From Deltaproteobacteria bacterium (GTDB lineage Bacteria; Bdellovibrionota_B; Oligoflexia; Oligoflexales; Bog-1112), in contig PLEQ01000232.1 of NCBI GenBank assembly GCA_003136475.1, positions 1-34,271 of the forward strand: 34,271 nt of DNA. Direction: 5' to 3'. How positions within the stretch are numbered: position 1 is the first letter of the stretch; each line of letters begins with the position of its first letter. This document shows, piece by piece, positions 29,466 through 34,271 of this stretch. The notes beneath the pieces were generated by a model. The model was not told where the DNA came from and did not search any database. It was given only the letters and a program-made list of their open reading frames with translations. Position numbers and translations under genes: made by a program.

Positions 29466-31763
29466 TTATTTACCAATCGTAGCCTGTAACTGTAGATCGC
29501 CGTTATTCATAGTCATCGGTCCTGTACCCCTGTCTAATGGATATCCGGACTCAAAATTTCTTTGGGCTGGCATCACTCTTTCATTGTAATATTTTTCAGC
29601 CAATGGGTTATTTTCCGTTTTCATTTTATTGTACGTATTATAAAATTTCTGTAATTCTTCTGAATGGCCAGAGAAAGCGCCGGAAGCTTTGGCGGCATTT
29701 GTAGCTACTGTACCTAATATCTCAGATAGCGTTTTTAATGAAACTCCCGCTTCTCCTGCGGCTGCGCCGACCAACTGATCTAGGCTTCTTCCAGTTCCTT
29801 CTGCTCCAGCCCCAAGTTCTTTAGATGTCTGAGCTTCATAATCTTTTCTTAATTTGGTAGTGCCTGGCATTCCTTCCATCCCTTGTATGGCTTGCCCGAC
29901 AAGAAACTGCTGCATCTTTTGTGGACTAGCACCTTGCATTTGGGGATTAAAAGCGGATGTACTAGCGGCGAGATCTTTATATACACTCATCACTGTAGGA
30001 GAAAGAGTAGGGTTATATCCAGCAGTTGAGCCGCCGTGTTCTCCAGCGTATTTGGCAATATCTTTACCTAGAAGATCTAGTTTGCCTTGTGCCCCCGGTG
30101 CAACTAAACCAGAAGCCTGGGCTCCAGCTTTATTGATCTGACTTTGAAATTGTTCTGCTGTTAATGCGGTTTTTCTTCCTTTATTTGCGGCAAGTAATTG
30201 TGATTGAAACTCTGGACTATTAACGTCCAAATTGCCTCTGGTCTCAATCATTCTTTGAAGGACTAAGGGATTTCCTCCAGAAGCCTTCATAAGATCCGGA
30301 AAGTTTCTCATTATTACAGCCGCGTTAATTGCTCCAGTTCTGCCGGATGTTTCTGTGGTAGTACCCTTATAAGCTTCATATGCAGATCTTGCGTTTTCCA
30401 AACCCTTCATGGTATTGGCACCAGTAGCGAAATTGCCCATCTGATCTGCAATATTTGCAGCACCTGCTCTAGAAGTGACGCCAGATTGACTAACTACTTC
30501 TGCAACATTTTGTATGAATTTGCTATTTTCTGCAGCAAATTTTGATTTGTCCAATCCCATGGCTTGGGCGGTAGAAAAAATATCTATCAAGGCAGCCTTA
30601 CTAGTTTCAGCACTTCCCAAAGTACCGCTCAATGAGCCCAAAACATTTGTCGAGTTATTCAAATTCAGGCTACGCTGAGCTTGCAATGCCAGTACTGAAC
30701 CACGACCCATAGAGGTAGATCCACCGGCCCCCATAATACTGCTTGTAGCTTGCATACCTTGTTCTGGCATAAAACCAGCATTGGTGGACGACTGTAGATA
30801 TCCAAATAGGTCCTTATCATTAAGTCCCAATGTTCTTTGGGCACCTAAATATCCTGTAGCATTTCCTTGAAGTCTTTCGATAGCATCTCTCTTAAATGGA
30901 TCCTGTGCTTTTAGGCCTTCAAGAGCAGTATTTCTATTTTGGGCAAATTCTTGCCCCTGCATGGCATTATATTTTTCTGGATTAAAGGCTAGCGCTCTAC
31001 CCCTTTCGGTTAATAGGCCCACACCTAAAAAATCTTTTATGGTATCTAAGGTTTTAGTTCTATCCTGTTCTGTTTGGGCCATTTCGCCAGCCCTTTTTCT
31101 TTCTCCCCCGAATATGCTTTCGTAAACAAATTGTCCAGATTGCATTTGAGAAAGAGTTTGGCCAGTAGTCCCAGCGATTGCTGCGCCACGCATTTGGGTG
31201 GTTATTATTGGAGATCTAATCGCCTCTCCTACGACTTCCATGACCTTGTTAATCATCATGGCAGCAGAACCGCCAATAACCGCTGACATGGCGCCCTTAC
31301 TTAACATCTCTCCAAAACCACCACCGCCACCAGTTGCAGCTGGCTTAGATGGCATCACGCCTCTAGCCCTATCAAATGCTTTTTGAGACTCCTGTAATCT
31401 AGTTTGAAGAACTTGCTGGGTATTTTGTAAAGACTGGAGATCTCTCTCTGCTTTCAAACGCTTATTGGCTACTTCTAAGCCTTCTTTTTCTAACTTAGTG
31501 ATTCTTGCGATCTGAGCTTCTTTTTTTGCAAGGTCTCTGTTAATCTGTTCTAATCCAGCTTTTTCTTGTTTTATTTTTTGGTCTAAAGCCCTACTGGTCT
31601 GTGAAGCTTCTTTAATAGATTCTATGCTGGGAGCCATCTTCTGAGCAGCGGGTCCTAACTTTAGCTTTTGGGATTCCTTATCGATCTTAGATATGGCATC
31701 CTTAACCGCATTTAAGAGTTCAGTGGCATCACCTGAAATTTTGAGTTTAACGTCATTTGCCAT
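29466..31763 (-). CDS. Tail tape measure protein
   Basis: 765 residues. A short N-terminal beta piece (DVKLKISGDATELLNAVKDA) is typical of tape measures. A long coiled coil follows (about 25-135: IKQEKAGLEQINRDLAKKEAQIARITKLEKEG). Next comes a Gly-rich hinge, then a hydrophobic segment at about 160-185 (MSAVIGGSAAMMINKVMEVVGEAI). The rest is Ala/Gln/Gly-rich helix. By the usual relation of about 0.15 nm per residue this predicts a tail of roughly 115 nm. It is first in the hub/spike operon, with the CAATCTTAT box 36 bases upstream and GGGG in the leader. Role: sets tail length and is ejected on infection. The call rests on architecture, size and position. Confidence 0.83.
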   Translation of the reverse strand: MANDVKLKISGDATELLNAVKDAISKIDKESQKLKLGPAAQKMAPSIESIKEASQTSRALDQKIKQEKAGLEQINRDLAKKEAQIARITKLEKEGLEVANKRLKAERDLQSLQNTQQVLQTRLQESQKAFDRARGVMPSKPAATGGGGGFGEMLSKGAMSAVIGGSAAMMINKVMEVVGEAIRSPIITTQMRGAAIAGTTGQTLSQMQSGQFVYESIFGGERKRAGEMAQTEQDRTKTLDTIKDFLGVGLLTERGRALAFNPEKYNAMQGQEFAQNRNTALEGLKAQDPFKRDAIERLQGNATGYLGAQRTLGLNDKDLFGYLQSSTNAGFMPEQGMQATSSIMGAGGSTSMGRGSVLALQAQRSLNLNNSTNVLGSLSGTLGSAETSKAALIDIFSTAQAMGLDKSKFAAENSKFIQNVAEVVSQSGVTSRAGAANIADQMGNFATGANTMKGLENARSAYEAYKGTTTETSGRTGAINAAVIMRNFPDLMKASGGNPLVLQRMIETRGNLDVNSPEFQSQLLAANKGRKTALTAEQFQSQINKAGAQASGLVAPGAQGKLDLLGKDIAKYAGEHGGSTAGYNPTLSPTVMSVYKDLAASTSAFNPQMQGASPQKMQQFLVGQAIQGMEGMPGTTKLRKDYEAQTSKELGAGAEGTGRSLDQLVGAAAGEAGVSLKTLSEILGTVATNAAKASGAFSGHSEELQKFYNTYNKMKTENNPLAEKYYNERVMPAQRNFESGYPLDRGTGPMTMNNGDLQLQATIGK

Positions 31764-31784
31764 TTAAATTGCCCCAGAACCGTT

Positions 31785-31808
31785 ATAAGATACCATAAGA
31801 TAAGATTG
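31785..31808 (-). repeat. Three phased ATAAGAT repeats in the tape-measure leader
   Basis: Plus-strand ATAAGAT occurs at 31785-31791 and 31795-31801, and within the box at 31800-31808. The first two copies are exactly 10 bases apart, about one helical turn. Confidence 0.5.
31800..31808 (-). promoter_or_regulatory. CAATCTTAT box upstream of the tape-measure operon
   Basis: Minus-strand exact copy, 36 bases before the ATG at 31763, preceded by GATATAGGCATATGGAATAC. Confidence 0.6.
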
Positions 31809-31845
31809 TCGGTATTCCATATGCCTATATCATCCAAAATAATCA

Positions 31846-31873
31846 TTGACTGAACTGAAATTTATGGTATTCT
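31846..31873 (+). promoter_or_regulatory. Sigma-70-like promoter, probably leaderless
   Basis: TTGACT (31846-31851), a 16-base spacer, then TATTCT (31868-31873). The -10 ends 7 bases before the ATG at 31881, the same gap as in the promoter at 11584. Confidence 0.65.
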
Positions 31874-31880
31874 GCTAAAT

Positions 31881-32072
31881 ATGGCAAAAAGTCTCAAAAA
31901 GAATCATAAAAATAAAACAAAATCAAAGTCTAAGGAGATCCGGTACTTAGAGAAGCTTATCAAATATAGTACGCAATGTATAGATGGTAAATCTCCAGAA
32001 TTAGATTCCCTTTTCAGACAACAAGCTTACCGTCTACAAGAAGAGATTAATAAACTGGTTAAAAATCAATGA
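31881..32072 (+). CDS. Hypothetical small basic protein
   Basis: 63 residues. The Lys-rich start (MAKSLKKNHKNKTKSKSKEI) could bind nucleic acid. A helical remainder follows (LEKLIKYSTQ, then LFRQQAYRLQEEINKLVKNQ). It is first in the right-hand plus-strand island behind the promoter at 31846, with no room for a leader. It overlaps the next gene by ATGA. Function unknown. Confidence 0.65.
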   Translation: MAKSLKKNHKNKTKSKSKEIRYLEKLIKYSTQCIDGKSPELDSLFRQQAYRLQEEINKLVKNQ

Positions 32073-32254
32073 GTTATATAAAAGAATATTTAGATTCATT
32101 TTTTATAATTATATCTCGTATATCAATGGTATTATTGGGAATTTCCGCCTATACAGGATCTACCTTAGCCGTATTTGCAATATACTTATCCTGTGTTTTT
32201 GCTATTGCTAGGCCCATTGCTCTTTTTATCAACAAAATGGAGAAAAAATCTTGA
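32069..32254 (+). CDS. Small two-helix membrane protein (holin-like?)
   Basis: 61 residues with two hydrophobic segments, about 11-27 (FFIIISRISMVLLGISA) and 32-52 (TLAVFAIYLSCVFAIARPIAL), a short loop between them and a basic end NKMEKKS. Size and topology suit a class II holin, but many phage membrane peptides look the same. It is coupled to the genes on both sides by 4-base overlaps, and the next gene encodes an outer-membrane protein, so it acts in an envelope-directed cassette. Function not established. Confidence 0.65.
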   Translation: MSYIKEYLDSFFIIISRISMVLLGISAYTGSTLAVFAIYLSCVFAIARPIALFINKMEKKS

Positions 32255-32736
32255 AAAAACTCATAGTTCTATTTTTATTTTTATCTAGTTATGCTATCGC
32301 TGATGAAGCCTTTGTTGGTTATGGTCTTGGCATCCTAAGAGGTGCAGATACTTTCTTGGGTCAAACTAAGTATCTAGATTTAGGGTACAGAGAGTTCATG
32401 TGGGATGGTCTTTATTGGCAAACCAAACTCGGTGGCATCGGGGAAGGATCTCCAGATTCTACCAGAAGTGGCGGAGCGTTCCTTTCTACAGGGATGGGAC
32501 TAGAAGTCGATCTTCATCCAATTGAATTGCGTGGAGGAGGTGCCATAGCTGGAATTACCACTCCGGATAGTCAACTAGGTGGATATTTTCAGTTCAATGA
32601 AGATATGTCTCTAGGTCTTCGTGACAAAAAAGGAGATGGTATTGCTCTACAATACAATCATATTAGTTGTGCATCTTTCTGCAATCCCAACTTAGGTCGT
32701 GACTTCGTCATTTTGGAATTAAGCCAGAAATGGTGA
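32251..32736 (+). CDS. PagL-like outer-membrane protein (lipid A deacylase candidate)
   Basis: 161 residues from TTG 32251, overlapping the previous stop (TTGA). Signal peptide MKKLIVLFLFLSSYAIA, with likely cleavage before DEAF. The mature part alternates polar and aromatic residues like a beta-barrel and ends in Trp161, a usual outer-membrane end. The C-terminal GIALQYNHISCASFCNPNLGRDF has the H-x-S (His137, Ser139) and NPN-x-G pattern of PagL/acyloxyacyl-hydrolase proteins. Asp151 lies 12 residues after the Ser, where Pseudomonas PagL has its catalytic Glu140 (Ser128+12). PagL removes the 3-O acyl chain from lipid A. If active, it would alter host LPS during infection. The family call is inferred from short motifs, and the domain is on the small side. 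Confidence 0.6.
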   Translation: MKKLIVLFLFLSSYAIADEAFVGYGLGILRGADTFLGQTKYLDLGYREFMWDGLYWQTKLGGIGEGSPDSTRSGGAFLSTGMGLEVDLHPIELRGGGAIAGITTPDSQLGGYFQFNEDMSLGLRDKKGDGIALQYNHISCASFCNPNLGRDFVILELSQKW

Positions 32737-32739
32737 TAT

Positions 32740-33000
32740 ATGAAAGAAAATAAGACTACGGTGGACGAAGAGCGTAAGAAAATTAGAAAAATACTAAAAA
32801 ACACATATCCTGGATGTAAAACCTACATCCGGGCCCAAGACGACAGTATTTGGACTGTCCGTGTTATTCATGAAAAGTTCGCGAACCAGGGTGTACATAC
32901 GAGTATCACCGAATTAGTAGATTTACTTACGCCACATGTAGAAAGTTGTATGGTGGTGGAGCCCATCTGCCAAGCAACTTGGGATAGTAGGAGATGGTAA
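32740..33000 (+). CDS. Hypothetical protein
   Basis: 86 residues. A charged helical start (KTTVDEERKKIRKILKNTYPG) is followed by an alpha/beta part (TVRVIHEKFANQGVHTSITELVDLLTPHVES) and a Cys/Trp-rich end (CQATWDSRRW). No signal or membrane segment. It starts 3 bases after the PagL-like gene and ends directly at the next ATG. Family not recognised; function unknown. Confidence 0.65.
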   Translation: MKENKTTVDEERKKIRKILKNTYPGCKTYIRAQDDSIWTVRVIHEKFANQGVHTSITELVDLLTPHVESCMVVEPICQATWDSRRW

Positions 33001-33351
33001 ATGTTCATGCCTAATCAACCTCAAGTCAATAAATATTATTATCCGGATGGAACTATATCCCTAAGTGAGCCGTCAGACGGCCAAGTGTTTTTTGTTTGGG
33101 ATATGAATGCAACTCATCCCAAAGAGGTATGGCAATGGGATACCAAAAGTATGCAATGGCTAAATGTCACGGCCTCCAATGGTCCCCCTGCCCCAACTGT
33201 TATTGAACTAGACGATACCTTCAACCTTGCCGAGGAGTTTGAGCGCATGGTTAGAGAAGGTGCTAAGCAAAAGAAATGCGAATGCGGATCAGAATCTGTT
33301 GGATCTAACGTTCATAGTTCATGGTGTCAGAAGTGGAGTTCAGATTCTTAA
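33001..33351 (+). CDS. Hypothetical protein with C-terminal Cys cluster
   Basis: 116 residues. The N-terminal half (about 8-60) has NKYYYPDGTISLSEPSDGQVFFVWDMNATHP and QWDTKSMQWLNVT, a small beta domain with Asp/Trp-rich loops, as in 'collagen-adjacent' or KTSC-like phage proteins. The C-terminus KKCECGSESVGSNVHSSWCQKW has C-x-C, His and C in zinc-finger-like spacing, a tail seen in many unrelated phage accessory proteins. The start ATG follows the previous TAA directly; a second ATG lies two codons on. Function unknown. Confidence 0.65.
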   Translation: MFMPNQPQVNKYYYPDGTISLSEPSDGQVFFVWDMNATHPKEVWQWDTKSMQWLNVTASNGPPAPTVIELDDTFNLAEEFERMVREGAKQKKCECGSESVGSNVHSSWCQKWSSDS

Positions 33352-33358
33352 GCATTTA

Positions 33359-33604
33359 TTGGGTGCAGTATTAGTAGGTGGAATTGTCTTTGGGCTTATA
33401 CTTATAGCTTACGAAGATGGTCTTCCAGTACTTTTCTTTAAAAGATTGAAGTGTCGTTTCGGATACCATAGCGTTTATGTTCGATTTGGAAAGACTAAAA
33501 TTAATAAATACTACTGTATAGTATGCAAAAAACCAAGAACGCATCCTGGATTGAAAATCGTTGACGGCGGCAATAAAATGGGCAATAATAGGTTTGAGTT
33601 TTAA
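33359..33604 (+). CDS. Small membrane protein with zinc-finger-like tail
   Basis: About 81 residues if started at TTG 33359. One transmembrane helix (GAVLVGGIVFGLILIAYEDG), then KRLKCRFGYHSVYVRFGKTKINKYYCIVCKKPR, in which C, H and C-x2-C fit a zinc site like that of small phage DUF1660-type proteins. The start is uncertain. The open frame extends back to 33227 inside the preceding gene. No ATG is available, and the only good ribosome-binding match (TGGAG, 33334-33338) points to an ATT at 33344. It precedes the MazG-like gene. Function unknown. Confidence 0.55.
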   Translation: MGAVLVGGIVFGLILIAYEDGLPVLFFKRLKCRFGYHSVYVRFGKTKINKYYCIVCKKPRTHPGLKIVDGGNKMGNNRFEF

Positions 33605-33613
33605 GGAGATAAA

Positions 33614-34228
33614 ATGAATCCGACAGAATACGAAAAAAATGTTTTAATTACAGAATCTAATGATTTTTCAGCAATTAAAGGACGTATTGATGATCGAATG
33701 ATTCGATTACTACATGCGGGACTGGGATTAAGTTCTGAATTGGCAGAACTTACTGATGCCTATGCTAGTCCAAAAAATGTCAATATCGATTGGGTAAATA
33801 TAGCTGAAGAGAGTGCGGATTTATTGTGGTACTGTGCTGTTGCAATTAACGCTCTGGGATTTAATCATGACGAAGTATCTTCTCTTGAATCTGAAGCAAG
33901 TGAGCCTCTAGTTCAAAAACATTCCACTCTTTGTCTCAAGGCAGCTCTTCTAGCTGCCGTATGTGCTACTGGCGAATACAATGATTTGCTTAAAAAGCAT
34001 TTGTTTTATGGTCGAGAACTAAATGTAGAAAAAATGAAGAGGGTATTACAAGCACTGTGTTTGGCCGTTTCTCGACTATGTTTTATCAGTGGAACAACCA
34101 TCGGTGAGGCCCGGCAAACCAATATAAACAAACTCAAGGCCCGTTATGGAGAAAAATTTACTGAAGCCGCTGCTTTGAATCGGGATCTTGAAACGGAACG
34201 TAAAATTCTAGAGGATGGTGTAAAATGA
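33614..34228 (+). CDS. MazG-like nucleoside triphosphate pyrophosphohydrolase
   Basis: 204 residues. The all-alpha NTP-PPase motif is present: E42-x2-E45 (SSELAELTDAY) and E66-x2-D69 (AEESADLLWYCA), which bind the metal ions that activate hydrolysis of NTPs or dNTPs to monophosphates and pyrophosphate. After a repeat-like helical middle, the C-terminus TNINKLKARYGEKFTEAAALNRDLETER is the conserved end of phage MazG-like proteins. The start is clear: AAGGAG 6 bases before the ATG. In phages such enzymes are thought to balance nucleotide pools or lower (p)ppGpp; which applies here cannot be seen. It overlaps the next gene by ATGA. Confidence 0.85.
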   Translation: MNPTEYEKNVLITESNDFSAIKGRIDDRMIRLLHAGLGLSSELAELTDAYASPKNVNIDWVNIAEESADLLWYCAVAINALGFNHDEVSSLESEASEPLVQKHSTLCLKAALLAAVCATGEYNDLLKKHLFYGRELNVEKMKRVLQALCLAVSRLCFISGTTIGEARQTNINKLKARYGEKFTEAAALNRDLETERKILEDGVK

Positions 34229-34271
34229 AATATTTAATCGTACTTGTCATTTTTTGTTTTAGTGGATGCGC
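34225..34271 (+). CDS. Lipoprotein, N-terminal fragment (cut by window edge)
   Basis: Only 15 codons are visible: MKYLIVLVIFCFSGC. The lipobox-like FSGC at the end suggests a lipoprotein signal peptide with Cys15 lipidated. The ATG overlaps the MazG-like stop. A small envelope lipoprotein (for example a spanin subunit) is possible, but the body of the protein lies outside the window. Confidence 0.6.
   Translation, partial: MKYLIVLVIFCFSGC

Noticed and set aside
1..34271. tRNA genes, CRISPR arrays, insertion sequences, attachment sites
   Set aside because: No cloverleaf-like segment, regular spacer array, transposase or integrase was recognised by reading. All gaps between genes are about 120 bases or less.

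Overview
The window is part of the genome of a large tailed bacteriophage with a contractile (myovirus-type) tail. It looks A/T-rich by eye and is densely packed with genes. Most of it is a minus-strand block of tail-tip, baseplate and tail-fibre genes. Several signs point to a Gram-negative host: two lipoprotein signal peptides, a predicted outer-membrane beta-barrel protein and a small lytic transglycosylase. No capsid, terminase, sheath, integrase or replication gene is visible. A temperate or lytic lifestyle cannot be decided from this stretch.

Read in the minus direction from right to left, the structural genes follow the P2/Mu-like order: tape measure (31763-29466), hub gp27/gpD-like (29463-27496), beta-helical spike gpV-like (27496-26582), two unknown small proteins (26580-25601), a LysM + gp25-like wedge fusion (24630-21994), a giant baseplate J-like protein (21900-15568), a second wedge protein (15566-13626) and a small structural protein (13622-13188). 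The fibre region follows (9943-1): a 983-residue fibre, a 151-residue tip protein, fibres of 870, 314 and 285 residues, and a fibre cut by the window edge.

Four plus-strand islands interrupt or flank this block. 10044-10834 holds small zinc-binding proteins. 11620-13191 holds a lytic transglycosylase, an HNH endonuclease and small proteins. 24718-25604 holds a predicted lipoprotein metalloprotease and an unknown. 31881 to the right edge holds small proteins, a two-helix membrane protein, a PagL-like outer-membrane protein, a MazG-like pyrophosphohydrolase and the start of a lipoprotein. One minus-strand unknown (11573-10827) faces the transglycosylase. Three free-standing homing endonucleases (two GIY-YIG paralogues and one HNH) sit at gene junctions.

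The most striking regulatory signal is a 9-base box, CAATCTTAT. It occurs just upstream of essentially every minus-strand transcription unit (1288, 9963, 11578, 21924, 24645, 31800, and a variant at 5789) and once on the plus strand (10010), and I did not see it inside genes. Two plus-strand islands instead start from sigma-70-like promoters whose -10 hexamers end exactly 7 bases before the ATG, which predicts leaderless mRNAs. This suggests two transcription programmes: structural genes on a phage-specific box and accessory genes on host-type promoters. No intergenic stretch exceeds about 120 bases, and I see no tRNA, CRISPR array, insertion sequence or convincing intrinsic terminator.
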